Source of the DNA: Gammaproteobacteria bacterium
Lineage (GTDB): Bacteria > Pseudomonadota > Gammaproteobacteria > JAJDOJ01
Reading direction: 5' to 3'
NCBI GenBank assembly: GCA_026984215.1
Contig: JALSSO010000081.1
Location: 80,657 to 139,427, forward strand
DNA: 58,771 nt
The position numbers and the translations under genes were made by a program. The notes beneath the pieces are model-generated. The model ran no database searches. It was not told the DNA's origin and worked only from the letters and a program-made list of their open reading frames with translations. Positions 50,351 through 58,771 of the stretch are shown here, piece after piece; the stretch's first letter is position 1, and each line of letters starts with the position of its first letter.

Positions 50351-51167
50351 CCCCGCCGGCCGCGCGCACTTGGATGGGCCCGAAGGGGGTGGACTGGATG
50401 CACTCGAGGAGTCCGAGCTTGAGGAGCTCCAGCAACGCCAGAAACGTGACCACCACGCCGCGACGGCCTTCCTCCAACGTGAAAAGACTCGTGAAAGCGA
50501 CACCGTCCTCTGCCTCGGCAATCCGGTCCAGCACGCGGGTCATCCGTTCGCGCACCGACAGCTCCTCGCGCTGGACGTGATGGTGCTCCTCGAGCCGCGC
50601 GCGACGCAGCACCTCCTGCAAGGCGCCCAGCAGATCGGCCACGCCCACCCGGGGCCTCGGCGGCGGGCGGTCGTCTCGCGGCGCCTGCACCCGCAAGGGA
50701 AACAGATCGCGACCCACGCGGGGCAGCGCGTCCAGGTCCCCCGCCGCCTGCTTGAACTGCTCGTACTCCTGGAGCCTGCGGATCAGTTCGGCTCGGGGGT
50801 CTTCCTCCTCGTCCTGGGGGGCGGCCGGGCGCGGGAGCAACATGCGCGACTTGATCTCGGCCAGCATGGCCGCCATCACCAGATACTCGGCGGCCAGCTC
50901 CAGGCGCAGTTCGCGCATCAGTTCCACGTACTCCATGTACTGGCGGGTGATCTCGGCGATGGGGATGTCGAGGATGTCCAGGTTCTGGCGGCGGATCAGG
51001 TACAGGAGCAGGTCCAGCGGCCCCTCGAAGCTCTCCAGGACGACTTCCAGCGCCTGCGGAGGAATGTAGAGATCCCGGGGCAGCTCCAGCAGGGGTTCGC
51101 CGCGCACCCGGGCCAGGGCTTCGCCCCGCACATCCTCCGCCGGCGCCAGCGATTCGGGCCCGTTCAC
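50337..51167 (-). CDS. scpA: Segregation and condensation protein A
   Basis: Kleisin that bridges SMC heads, 276 residues. SFEGPLDLLLYLIRRQNLDILDIPIAEITRQYMEYV near residue 45 is the diagnostic N-terminal domain; the C-terminal winged helix has VVVTFLALLELLKLGLLEC. The GTG at 51167 overlaps the trpS stop (GTGA), and no ATG fits. SMC itself is not in the window, although some gammaproteobacteria pair ScpAB with SMC and others use MukBEF. Confidence 0.94.
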   Translation of the reverse strand: MNGPESLAPAEDVRGEALARVRGEPLLELPRDLYIPPQALEVVLESFEGPLDLLLYLIRRQNLDILDIPIAEITRQYMEYVELMRELRLELAAEYLVMAAMLAEIKSRMLLPRPAAPQDEEEDPRAELIRRLQEYEQFKQAAGDLDALPRVGRDLFPLRVQAPRDDRPPPRPRVGVADLLGALQEVLRRARLEEHHHVQREELSVRERMTRVLDRIAEAEDGVAFTSLFTLEEGRRGVVVTFLALLELLKLGLLECIQSTPFGPIQVRAAGGDDRA

Positions 51168-52378
51168 CGGTAGGCGAGACCCATGGCCTTGCGCACGTCG
51201 TCCATGGTGTCGCGGGCGATGTCGCGGGCCGCCTCCGTGCCCTCGGCGACAATGGCGCGCACGGCGGCCGGATCCTCCTCGTACTCCCGGGCGCGCTCCC
51301 GAATGGGCTTGAGCTCGGCCAGCACCGCATCGATGAGCGGCCGCTTGCAGTCCAGGCAACCGATGCCGGCCGTGCGGCACCCCTCCTGGACCCACTGCCG
51401 GGTCGGCTCGTCCGAGTACACCTGGTGCCACTGCCACACGGGGCATTTGTCCGGATCGCCGGGGTCGGTGCGCCGCACCCGCGCCGGATCGGTGGGCATG
51501 GTGCGCAGTTTCCGCTCCACCTCGGCCGGGTCCTCGCGCAGCGCGATGGTATTGGCATAGGACTTGGACATCTTCTGCCCGTCCAGACCCGGCATCCGGG
51601 CCGCCCGGGTGAGCAGGGCCTCCGGCTCGGGGAGGATGATTCGCCCGGAACCCTCCAGGTAACCGAACAGCCGCTCGCGATCGCCGATGGAGATGTTCTG
51701 CTGCGACTCCAGCAGGGCCTGGGCCACCTCCAGCGCCTTCTCGTCACCCTGTTCCTGATACTGCCGGCGCAGCTCGCGATACAGGCGCGCGTTCTTCTTG
51801 CCCATCTTGGCGATGGCGCGTTCGGCCTTGTCCTCGAAGCCTGGCTCGCGTCCGTAGAGATGATTGAACCGCCGGGCCACCTCCCGCGTGAGTTCCACGT
51901 GGGCCACCTGGTCCTCGCCCACGGGCACATAGGCCGCCTTGTAGATCAGGATGTCGGCGCTTTGCAGCAGGGGATAGCCCAGGAAACCGTAGGTGGCCAG
52001 GTCCCGCTCCCGGAGGCGCTCCTGTTGATCCTTGTAGGTCGGCACCCGTTCCAGCCAGCCGAGCGGGGTGAGCATGGACAGCAGCAGGTGCAGCTCGGCG
52101 TGCTCCGGCACCCGCGACTGGATGAACAGCTTGGCCGAGCCCGGATTCACCCCGCAGGCCAGCCAGTCCACCACCATGTCCCAGACGTTTTCCTCGATGA
52201 TTTCCGGTTCCTCGTAGTGCGTGGTCAACGCGTGCCAGTCGGCCACGAAGAACAGGCATTCGTAGCTGTGCTGGAGTTCGATCCAGTTCTTGAGCACGCC
52301 GTGCAGATGCCCCAGGTGGAGTCGTCCGGTGGGACGCATCCCCGACAGCACGCGCGCGGTTTGCGAACCAGCAGCCAT
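51164..52378 (-). CDS. trpS: Tryptophanyl-tRNA synthetase
   Basis: Charges tRNA-Trp. The 404 residues are longer than the common form of about 330 because of an insert (about residues 175-240, rich in Arg and Glu) between the HIGH and KMSKS parts. The HIGH-type motif is PTGRLHLGHLHGVLKNW near residue 16, and the KMSKS motif is GLDGQKMSKSYANT near residue 270. This longer type is known in several Proteobacteria. It lies between the site-2 protease remnant and scpA, a common neighbourhood. Confidence 0.96.
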   Translation of the reverse strand: MAAGSQTARVLSGMRPTGRLHLGHLHGVLKNWIELQHSYECLFFVADWHALTTHYEEPEIIEENVWDMVVDWLACGVNPGSAKLFIQSRVPEHAELHLLLSMLTPLGWLERVPTYKDQQERLRERDLATYGFLGYPLLQSADILIYKAAYVPVGEDQVAHVELTREVARRFNHLYGREPGFEDKAERAIAKMGKKNARLYRELRRQYQEQGDEKALEVAQALLESQQNISIGDRERLFGYLEGSGRIILPEPEALLTRAARMPGLDGQKMSKSYANTIALREDPAEVERKLRTMPTDPARVRRTDPGDPDKCPVWQWHQVYSDEPTRQWVQEGCRTAGIGCLDCKRPLIDAVLAELKPIRERAREYEEDPAAVRAIVAEGTEAARDIARDTMDDVRKAMGLAYR

Positions 52379-52386
52379 GTTCCCTT

Positions 52387-52847
52387 TCAGAAATTCAGTC
52401 CGAACCAGCCCGTGATGGCGTCATAGAGTGCCGTAAACGGCGGAGAAAGCAACCGCCCCAACAGCCCGGTGGCGAGCAGGGCCACCAGGATCAAGAGTCC
52501 ATAGGGCTCGATACGGGCCAGGGCATAAGCCATGCGCGGAGGCACCATGCCCGCAAGCACCCGGCCGCCGTCCAGCGGCGGCAACGGCAAGAGATTCAGG
52601 ACCATGAGGATCAGGTTGATGACGATACCCGCCTGTCCCATGAGGACCAGGGGCACCGCCGCCCATTCCCATCGGTCCAGCAACGCCAACCCCAACCGGC
52701 CCACGAGGGCCCAGCCGACGGCCATCCCTGTTCCTCGGCGGTGCGGTCGCCGAACAGGCGGGCCACCCAGCCGTGCGCCACCTCGTGCAGCGTGATGGCG
52801 AACAGCACCGGCAGCGTCCAGACCGCCAGCTTCTGGACCAGGGTCAC
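52387..52847 (-). pseudogene. Site-2 protease (M50) gene broken by internal deletion and frameshift
   Basis: The 5' part (GTG at 52847) encodes TLPVLFAITLHEVAHGWVARLFGDRTAEEQG, with the HEVAH zinc motif. The 3' part in another frame (about 52725-52387) encodes MAVGWALVGRLGLALLD through NLLPLPPLDGGRVLAGM, the second catalytic motif. Intact M50 proteins have roughly 60 residues between these blocks (a LGRLTLNP-type stretch up to AGPxAN), and these are missing. A loss of about 180 bases that also changes the frame at about 52726 fits. Either the gene is dead or the assembly dropped bases. It lies between yciO (GTGA overlap) and trpS. Confidence 0.8.
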
Positions 52848-53479
52848 GAGACTTCCAGCCCCAGCGGCTCCAACGGCCCCCGGCCCACGCGCGCCACCCG
52901 GGGCGGCTCCTCGGTGAGGTCGATCACCGTGGTCGGCTCGATCCCGCAGCAGCTTCCCCCGTCGATCACCAGGTCCACCTGGTGCTCCAGACGTTCGCGG
53001 ATCTCGTGGGCGTCGGTCATGGGCAGCTCCTCGCCGGGCAACAGCAAGGTGGAGCTCATGAGCGGTTCGCCCAGCGCCTCGAGCAGGGCCTGGGCCACCG
53101 GATGATCCGGCACGCGCAGGCCGATGGTCTTGCGCTTGGGGGTCTGCAACCGGCGGGGTACTTCGTGGCTGGCACGCAGGATGAAGGTATAGGGCCCGGG
53201 GGTGGCGTGCTTGAGCAGGCGGAAGGCACGGTTGTCCACCCGCGCATAGGTGGACAACTCCGACAGGTCCCGGCACACCAGGGTGAAGTTGTGCCGCTCG
53301 TCCACCTTGCGCAGGCGTCGGATCCGTTCCATGCAGGATTTGCTGCCCAACGCGCAACCCAGAGCATAGCAGGAATCCGTCGGGTAGACGATCAACCCGT
53401 CCCGCCGCAGGATCTCCACCGCCTGGCGCAACAGGCGGCGCTGGGGATTGACCGGATGGACCTCGAAAAACTGGCTCAT
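52844..53479 (-). CDS. YciO/Sua5/YrdC family protein
   Basis: A 211-residue protein with the YrdC fold. GLIVYPTDSCYALGCALGSK lies near the start, RRLRKVDERHNFTLVCRDLSEL in the middle and TIGLRVPDHPVAQALL near residue 130. The C-terminal linker of Sua5 is absent, so it matches YciO rather than TsaC/Sua5. YciO binds nucleotides or RNA, but its physiological role is not settled. The stop overlaps the site-2 protease start. Confidence 0.92.
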   Translation of the reverse strand: MSQFFEVHPVNPQRRLLRQAVEILRRDGLIVYPTDSCYALGCALGSKSCMERIRRLRKVDERHNFTLVCRDLSELSTYARVDNRAFRLLKHATPGPYTFILRASHEVPRRLQTPKRKTIGLRVPDHPVAQALLEALGEPLMSSTLLLPGEELPMTDAHEIRERLEHQVDLVIDGGSCCGIEPTTVIDLTEEPPRVARVGRGPLEPLGLEVS

Positions 53480-53514
53480 GGGGGCGGGATTCTACGCCTT
53501 GCAGCCGGTTCGGC

Positions 53515-55782
53515 CTAGGCGTCGGGAGGGGTCTCCGCGGGCCGGGCGGCCCCCGGACCCAACCAGCGCACCACCCGTTCCGGGTCCTCCGGCCCGGCCC
53601 AGACAAAACCCTGAAGCTCGTCACAACCCGTCGCCCGCAGGAATTCCAGCTGTTGCCGTGTCTCGACCCCCTCGGCCACCACCTTCAGCCCCAGACCGTG
53701 GGCCATGGCGACGGTGGCGCGGATGATGGCCTCGTCGTTCGGGTCCAGGGCCACGTCACGCACGAAGGTGCGGTCGATCTTGAGGCGGTCCAGCGGTAGC
53801 CGTTTCAGATTCACCAGCGAGGAATGCCCCGTGCCGAAGTCGTCGATGGCGAACTGGATGCCCAGACGCCGCAGGAACCGCAGATTGTCCTGCATGGCCT
53901 CCTCGTTCTCCACGAAGGCCCCCTCCGTGATCTCCAGCTCCAGGCATTCCCCCGGCACACCGGCCTGCTCGAGCTGCTCGCGCACCCAGGGACCGAAACG
54001 CTGTTGGACGAGCTGGTGGCGGGAGACGTTCACCGCCACACGCACGGGGGGCAGACCGGCCGACCGCCACCGCCGGATCTGCCCCAGCACCTGTTCCAAG
54101 ACCGCACGCCCCACGGCGCCGATGAGCCCCGTCGCCTCGGCCACCGCGATGCACTCGTCGGGGTCGACCCCGGGCTCCTCGTCGTCCAGTCGCAGGAGGG
54201 CCTCCAGCCCCACGAGCCGCCGTGTGGCCAGCTCGAACTGGGGCTGATACACCAGTCTCAGAGCGCCGTCGGCCAGGGCCCGCCGCAGCCGCTGTTCCAC
54301 CAGGAACAGGCGATCGGCCCGGTCACGCAACTCGCGGGTGAAAAAGCGAAAGCACGCCCGCCCGGCACGTTTGGCGGCGTACATGGCCGCGTCGGCGTGG
54401 CGGAGCAGCTCGTCCGGATCCTCTGCGTCGTCCGGGAACACCGCGATGCCCACGCTCGCCGAGACCTCGATGTCGGTCCCGCGGATCCGGAAAGGCCGGT
54501 CCAGGGCCCTGAGGATCTTCTCGGCGACGGCGGCGACATCGGTCCCCGAGGTCAGATCCTCGCAGATGACGGTGAACTCGTCCCCCCCGATACGGGCCAG
54601 CGAATCCGAGGCGCGGATCGCCCCTTCCAGGCGCAGGGCCAGCGCCTGGAGGAGTGCATCGCCGGTCTGATGGCCCAACATGTCGTTCACCGCCTTGAAC
54701 CGGTCCAGATCCAGGAAGAGCAGCGCGCAAGCGCACTTCGTACGCCGAGCCCGCGCCATCGCGCCCTCCAGCCGGTCGATGAACAGACGCCGGTTGGGCA
54801 TCCCCGTGAGAATGTCGTGCGTGGCCAGATACTCGAGCTCCGCCCGGGACTGTTTGACGGCCGTGACGTCGGACATGAGCACCAGGTAGTGCACCGACTC
54901 CTCCTCGAAATCGGGCACCGTATCCACGGTCACCCACAGCGGATAGAGTTCGCCGCTGGCGCGCCGGGCGGTGAGTTCGCCCGTCCAGCTGCCGCGGCTC
55001 TGCACCTCCCGCCACAACTCCGCGCTCCGGTTCTCGTCGCCCACGTCCCTCAGGAAATCGGCGGGCCGGCCCACCACCTCGCGCGGGGTCAGTTCGGTGA
55101 TGCGCTCGAAGGCCGGATTCACCGAAACCACGCGCCGTTGGGCGTCCAGGATGACGATCCCCTCCGTGGCGGCCCGGAACACGGCGCCGATGAGGCGCTC
55201 ACGGGGGCCCGAATCCACCTCCTCGGTGATGTCGCGGACCAGGAACAGGGCGCAACGCCGCCCGCGATCCCGATACTGTGTCGGCACGCAACGCCCCTCG
55301 AACAGACGCTCCCCGGCAGGGAATGACATGGAATAGCGCACCTGCACCGTGGCATCCCCGGCCAGGGCGTTGCGGAGCGCCTCCAGGATCCGTTCACCTT
55401 GCCGCTCGGGCAACACCTCCTGGAGCAGGCGCCCCACGAGTCGGTCGGCGGGCACGGGGAGTCGTTCCGGCTGCGCGGACAACACTTCCAGGCAGCGTCC
55501 GTCCTCGTCCACCAGCAACAGCAGGTCCGGCAACGCGTCCAGAATCGCTTGCAATCGTTCCCCGCAGACGCGCCGCGCGTCGCCGGAGCGCGCAGCCGTC
55601 TCCTGCGAAGCCGCGCGCTGCAGGGATTCTGGACGTGCCGGTTGCCGCTCCACCGCCTCGTAGCGGCGTTCCACCCGCTCGAGGAAGGCGCGCCATGCCT
55701 TCGCATCTGGAGGGCGGTCCCAAGACAGCCCGAGCTCGCGGAGCTGTCGGGCCAGCAGCAGGGCTGCGCGGGAATCCGGCAT
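53515..55782 (-). CDS. PAS / GGDEF / EAL cyclic-di-GMP signalling protein
   Basis: A 755-residue cytoplasmic regulator with no membrane helix. PAS-like segments lie at about residues 80-190 (RLQAILDALPDLLLLVDEDGR) and 200-320 (AATEGIVILDAQRRVVSVNPAFERIT). A diguanylate cyclase domain follows, with the inhibitory site RASD five residues before an intact GGDEF near residue 400. The phosphodiesterase domain has GLEALLRL, VAVNVSRHQL and DDFGTGHSSL, so the main catalytic groups look intact. The end reads QGFVWAGP where active EAL proteins often read QGYLFSRP. Both activities are possible. Confidence 0.93.
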   Translation of the reverse strand: MPDSRAALLLARQLRELGLSWDRPPDAKAWRAFLERVERRYEAVERQPARPESLQRAASQETAARSGDARRVCGERLQAILDALPDLLLLVDEDGRCLEVLSAQPERLPVPADRLVGRLLQEVLPERQGERILEALRNALAGDATVQVRYSMSFPAGERLFEGRCVPTQYRDRGRRCALFLVRDITEEVDSGPRERLIGAVFRAATEGIVILDAQRRVVSVNPAFERITELTPREVVGRPADFLRDVGDENRSAELWREVQSRGSWTGELTARRASGELYPLWVTVDTVPDFEEESVHYLVLMSDVTAVKQSRAELEYLATHDILTGMPNRRLFIDRLEGAMARARRTKCACALLFLDLDRFKAVNDMLGHQTGDALLQALALRLEGAIRASDSLARIGGDEFTVICEDLTSGTDVAAVAEKILRALDRPFRIRGTDIEVSASVGIAVFPDDAEDPDELLRHADAAMYAAKRAGRACFRFFTRELRDRADRLFLVEQRLRRALADGALRLVYQPQFELATRRLVGLEALLRLDDEEPGVDPDECIAVAEATGLIGAVGRAVLEQVLGQIRRWRSAGLPPVRVAVNVSRHQLVQQRFGPWVREQLEQAGVPGECLELEITEGAFVENEEAMQDNLRFLRRLGIQFAIDDFGTGHSSLVNLKRLPLDRLKIDRTFVRDVALDPNDEAIIRATVAMAHGLGLKVVAEGVETRQQLEFLRATGCDELQGFVWAGPEDPERVVRWLGPGAARPAETPPDA

Positions 55783-56124
55783 CAGGCGTCACTCGTCATG
55801 ACCCGGCTGAACGGCCGGGGGCCGGCGCGGTGGGCGGCCCCGGGCAGTCCGGGCGGCTTTTCCGAAATGTGCGTTTCGTCGGCGAAGGGCGCAAAGCGCA
55901 GGGGCTTTTGCCTGGAGCATCACGCCCGAGGGGCCGTACGATTGTGGTCTTCGTCACATCCTCTCCGCCTGAGACACTAGCAGAATGGGCGACCGGCCCC
56001 CACCCGGCACGGACAACCGGCCGCCTTCCCCGGGATCAGCGCGTTGCCGACCGGCGAGGCCGCCGTGCCATGGACCGGCGCCCTGCGTTACCATACGGGC
56101 CGAGTCGCATGAAAAACGGGCCCG
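55783..56124. other. Divergent gap between the GGDEF/EAL gene and yciB
   Basis: I see no supportable gene, RNA motif or tandem repeat in these 342 bases. Several GC-rich self-complementary words occur (for example near 55815-55850), as expected at this GC content. The part before yciB (CGTTACCATACGGGC, about 56088-56102) may hold a weak -10. Promoters for both flanking genes should be here. Confidence 0.35.
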
Positions 56125-56751
56125 ATGAAATTTCTCTACGATTTCTTTCCAATCCTGCTCTTTTTCGCCACGTACAAGCTCTTTGCGCTGCTCGACCCCG
56201 GCGCGGCGGAGCGGATCGCGGGGTGGATCCCTGGCAGCGTCTCCGGTGACGGGGCCATCGAGGCCATCTATCCGGCCACGGCCGTCGCGATCCTGGCGAG
56301 TCTGTTGCAAATCGGCCTGGGCTGGCTGCGCCACCGGCGCGTCGAGCGCTCCCACCTGCTCTCTGGCGCACTCGTCACGGTGTTCGGCGGGGCGACGCTG
56401 CTGCTGCACGATCCGGATTTCATCAAGTGGAAGCCCACCGTGCTCAACTGGGCGTTCGCCGGCGCCTTCCTGGCCAGCCAGTTCATCGGCGGCCGCCCCC
56501 TGGTGGCACGCATGATGGGCCATGCGCTTCAGGTACCCGAGGCCGTCTGGCGCCGGGTCAACCGTTGGTGGGTGCTGTTCTTTCTGTTTTCGGGGGCGGC
56601 CAACCTGTTCGTGGCCTACACCTTCAGCGAGAACGTCTGGGTGAACTTCAAGCTGTTCGGACTGCTTGGACTCACCTTTGTGTTCGTGCTCGTGCAGGCC
56701 TTCTACCTCTCCCGGTTCGTCGAGGAACCGGAGACCACGCCGGCGGACTGA
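56125..56751 (+). CDS. yciB: Inner membrane septation protein YciB/IspZ
   Basis: Polytopic inner-membrane protein linked to septation and envelope integrity, 208 residues with about six helices. MKFLYDFFPILLFFATYKL is the family start; HDPDFIKWKPTVLNWAFAGAFLASQFIG near residue 95 and the NLFVAYTFSENVWVNFKLFGLLGLTFVFVL segment are diagnostic. The C-terminus (RFVEEPETTPAD) is hydrophilic. The next gene starts 2 bases later. Confidence 0.96.
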   Translation: MKFLYDFFPILLFFATYKLFALLDPGAAERIAGWIPGSVSGDGAIEAIYPATAVAILASLLQIGLGWLRHRRVERSHLLSGALVTVFGGATLLLHDPDFIKWKPTVLNWAFAGAFLASQFIGGRPLVARMMGHALQVPEAVWRRVNRWWVLFFLFSGAANLFVAYTFSENVWVNFKLFGLLGLTFVFVLVQAFYLSRFVEEPETTPAD

Positions 56752-56753
56752 CC

Positions 56754-57053
56754 GTGCTCTACGCCATCCTCGCCGAAGACCGTCCCGGAACCCTGGAGGC
56801 CCGCCGGGCGGCCCGTCCCGCCCATGTGGCCCGCCTCCAGGCCCTGGTCGAAGCGGGACGCCTGGTGCTCGCCGGACCGCACCCGGCCATCGATGCGCCC
56901 GACCCGGGACCCGCGGGATTTTCGGGCAGCCTGATCGTGGCCGAGTTCGGGTCCCTGGAAGAGGCCCGCCAATGGGCGCAGGCCGATCCCTACGTGGAGG
57001 CAGGCGTCTATGCGCGGGTGACCGTCAAACCCTTTCTGCACGTCCTGCCGTGA
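56754..57053 (+). CDS. YciI-like protein (YCII domain)
   Basis: A 99-residue ferredoxin-fold protein starting with GTG at 56754. LYAILAEDRPGTLEARRAARPAHVARLQALVEAGRLVLAGPHPAID matches the YCII pattern with the family's His and Asp. FSGSLIVAEFGSLEEARQWAQADPYVEAGVY follows. Function is not established for most of the family. It sits 2 bases after yciB and 65 bases before a parvulin gene, as in many Proteobacteria. Confidence 0.92.
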   Translation: MLYAILAEDRPGTLEARRAARPAHVARLQALVEAGRLVLAGPHPAIDAPDPGPAGFSGSLIVAEFGSLEEARQWAQADPYVEAGVYARVTVKPFLHVLP

Positions 57054-57118
57054 GGCGGGGCCCGAAGGGCCCCACCGGCCCGCTCGACGATTCCAACCCA
57101 ACCCGGAGATCCAGATCC

Positions 57119-57925
57119 ATGATCCGATTTCGCATCCCCGCTCTCACCGCCTTGCTGCTCGCCACGCTCCTCCCGGCATCTCTGCCGGCGGCCGACGGCG
57201 ATGTCGTCGCCACGGTCAACGGCAAACCCATCACGCGCGCCGAGTTGGAGACCTTCCGCGCCACGCGCAAGGACGGCAAACCCCAGAACGAGAAGGCACT
57301 GGTCGAGGAGCTCGTCAACCTGGAACTGCTGCGCCAGGCGGCCGAGAAGGAGGGTCTCGCCAAGACCCCCCAGATGCAGGCGGAGCTGAGCAACCTGAAG
57401 CGACGCGCGCTGGCCGGCGCCGAGCTGCAACGGTACATCGACGCCCACAAGGCCGAATTGGACGAACAGGCCCTGCGCAAGGAGTACGAGGCGCAAATCG
57501 CGCGACTGCCCAAGGTGGAGTACAAGGCCCGACACATCCTGGTGGACTCCAAGGAGCAAGCCGAGAAAATCATCCAGGAGCTGGACAAGGGCGCCGATTT
57601 CGCCGAGCTGGCGAAGAAGAAGTCCAAGGGCCCGTCGGGGCGCAACGGGGGGGACCTGGGCTGGTTCAAACCGCAAAACATGGTCAAGCCCTTCTCCGAG
57701 GCGGTCTCCAAGCTCAAGAAGGGCCAGTACACCCGGTCTCCCGTCAAGACGCAGTTCGGCTGGCACGTGATCCTGCTGGAAGACACGAGAAAGGTCGAAC
57801 CGCCGGCCTACGATGACGTCAAGGATCAGCTGCGCAGCATCCTGGTGAACAAGGCGGTGCGAAAACACCTGAAGGACCTGCGCAAGAACGCCAAGGTGGA
57901 GTTCCCGACCACCGCAAGCCGGTGA
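57119..57925 (+). CDS. Periplasmic parvulin-type peptidyl-prolyl isomerase
   Basis: A 268-residue foldase. Residues 1-23 form a signal peptide ending LPASLPAAD. An N-terminal chaperone-like region (VNGKPITRAELETFR; EELVNLELLRQAAEKEGL) is followed by a PpiC domain at about 140-225: ARHILVDSKEQAEKI, FAELAKKKSKGPSGRNGGDLGWF, and FGWHVILLED. The C-terminal helix is Lys-rich. GGAG lies about 9 bases before the ATG. It is expected to help fold exported proteins in the periplasm. Similar to PpiC/PrsA/SurA-type proteins but with only one parvulin domain. Confidence 0.92.
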   Translation: MIRFRIPALTALLLATLLPASLPAADGDVVATVNGKPITRAELETFRATRKDGKPQNEKALVEELVNLELLRQAAEKEGLAKTPQMQAELSNLKRRALAGAELQRYIDAHKAELDEQALRKEYEAQIARLPKVEYKARHILVDSKEQAEKIIQELDKGADFAELAKKKSKGPSGRNGGDLGWFKPQNMVKPFSEAVSKLKKGQYTRSPVKTQFGWHVILLEDTRKVEPPAYDDVKDQLRSILVNKAVRKHLKDLRKNAKVEFPTTASR

Positions 57926-57942
57926 TCCGCTGAAACGCGGGC

Positions 57943-58771
57943 GTGGCGTCCAAGGATCCTGCGAGCCGAGCCGACACGCCCTCGGTCGAGCTGCGGGAGA
58001 CCGGGGAGGCCATCGTCCTGCGTCTGGGAGGGGCTTGGCGTCTCGGTCGGAACCGGCCCGCCACCACCTCGGTGGAGGAACGGTTGCGCCACGCCCCGCC
58101 GCCCGCGCGCCTGCTCGTGGACGGCGCCGGGATCACCGACTGGGACAGCACCCTGCTCATGGTGCTGTTGCGCCTCGCGCGCCTGTGCGCCGAGCGGGGC
58201 GTGGCCTTCGGGACTCGGGGCCTGCCCGAAGGGGTGGAGCGTTTGATTCAGATCGCGCGGGCCGTCCCACCACCCACCGAATTCCAAACGAGCGCCGCCG
58301 CTCCGGGACCGCTGGAGCGGCTGGGTGCCAGCGCCATGACGATCTGGCGCGATGTACTGCTGTTCCTGGACTTCGTCGGCGAAGTGGTACTCGCCCTCGG
58401 TCGGTTCCTGCGCGGCCGGTCCCGCTACCGCAAGGCCGATCTGCTGTTGCTCGTTCAGCAGGCCGGGGTGGACGCCCTGGGCATCGTCACCCTGATCACG
58501 TTTCTGGTGGGATTGATCCTCGCCTTCATCGGCGCCGTGCAGCTCCAGACCTTCGGGGCCGAGATCTACATCGCCGACCTGGTGGGCATCGCCATGGTCC
58601 GGCAGATGGGCGGGCTGATGACCGCCATCATCCTGGCCGGGCGCACCGGGGCCGCCTTCGCGGCCCAGCTCGGCGCCATGAACGCCAACGAGGAGATCGA
58701 CGCCCTGCGCACCCTGGGTGTTTCGCCCATCGACTTCCTGGTGGTGCCGCGGATCCTGGCGCTGGTCTTGA
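57943..58771 (+). CDS. MlaE-type ABC permease with N-terminal STAS-like domain (3' end cut by window edge)
   Basis: The visible 276 codons start at a GTG 17 bases after the parvulin stop. Residues about 10-110 resemble a STAS domain (VELRETGEAIVLRLGGAWRLG; LLVDGAGITDWDSTLLMVLLRLARL). From about 120 on, an MlaE permease domain appears (VGLILAFIGAVQLQTFGAEIYIADLVGIAMVRQMGGLMTAIILAGRTGAAFAAQLGAM, NEEIDALRTLGVSPIDFLV). Such fused permeases take part in lipid transport across the envelope with MlaF/MlaD partners, which would be expected just outside the window. The ribosome site is weak, so the start is uncertain. Confidence 0.87.
   Translation, partial: MASKDPASRADTPSVELRETGEAIVLRLGGAWRLGRNRPATTSVEERLRHAPPPARLLVDGAGITDWDSTLLMVLLRLARLCAERGVAFGTRGLPEGVERLIQIARAVPPPTEFQTSAAAPGPLERLGASAMTIWRDVLLFLDFVGEVVLALGRFLRGRSRYRKADLLLLVQQAGVDALGIVTLITFLVGLILAFIGAVQLQTFGAEIYIADLVGIAMVRQMGGLMTAIILAGRTGAAFAAQLGAMNANEEIDALRTLGVSPIDFLVVPRILALVL

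Noticed and set aside
1-58771. tRNA, rRNA, insertion sequences, prophage or attachment sites
   Set aside because: No cloverleaf-like tRNA, rRNA stretch, transposase, integrase or flanking duplications could be recognised anywhere in the window.

Overview
This is a high-GC stretch of a proteobacterial chromosome, almost fully coding and without rRNA, tRNA, CRISPR or insertion sequences that I can see. The gene content and order point to a gammaproteobacterium. The blocks ruvX-yqgE-tonB-gshB-pilGHIJ-chpA, pyrR-pyrB-pyrC' and pilT/pilU-yggS-proC-yggT-yggU resemble the Pseudomonas arrangement. The SAH riboswitch and the nitrate genes with a DsrC/TusE-like protein would also suit a Chromatiales/Ectothiorhodospiraceae-type bacterium, but that finer placement is inference.

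Layout. 1-3.1 kb (minus): redoxin, transketolase and the start of gap, a Calvin/glycolytic-type group. 3.3-7.7 kb (plus): metK, then an SAH riboswitch leading ahcY-metF-rsmE, the activated methyl cycle. 7.7-17.6 kb (minus): the type IV pilus Chp chemosensory operon pilG-pilH-pilI-pilJ-chpA-chpC, without the methyltransferase and methylesterase genes (pilK, chpB) known from Pseudomonas. 17.9-24.5 kb (plus): gshB, a TonB protein, yqgE, ruvX and a chain of overlapping genes pyrR-pyrB-pyrC'-pyrK-like. The pyrC' product lacks several metal ligands and is probably structural. 24.5-28.0 kb (minus): three PilT-family ATPases in a row. 28.2-31.2 kb (plus): yggS, proC, yggT, yggU and a DUF4426 protein. 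31.3-32.3 kb: a small heat-shock protein with a sigma-32-like promoter, and a small secreted Cys-rich protein.

32.4-46.2 kb is the most interesting region, a nitrate locus built around a divergent promoter. Leftward lie a NarK-type transporter and a membrane-anchored PP2C phosphatase/Ser-Thr kinase fusion. Rightward lie nirB, nirD, narG, narH, narJ, narI and a DsrC/TusE-like gene, ending at a strong hairpin. Between the two arms I find a sigma-54 -24/-12 element facing each way and one near-consensus NtrC box between them. Nitrogen limitation would therefore control uptake, a respiratory-type nitrate reductase and the ammonia-forming nitrite reductase together. I see no separate assimilatory nitrate reductase here.

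46.2-58.8 kb is mostly housekeeping: a cold-shock protein, a NUDIX hydrolase, an M48 lipoprotein protease, an endonuclease III-like glycosylase, rluB-scpB-scpA-trpS, a broken site-2 protease gene, a YciO protein, a PAS/GGDEF/EAL protein, yciB, a YciI-like protein, a parvulin isomerase and the start of an MlaE-type permease gene that runs off the window.
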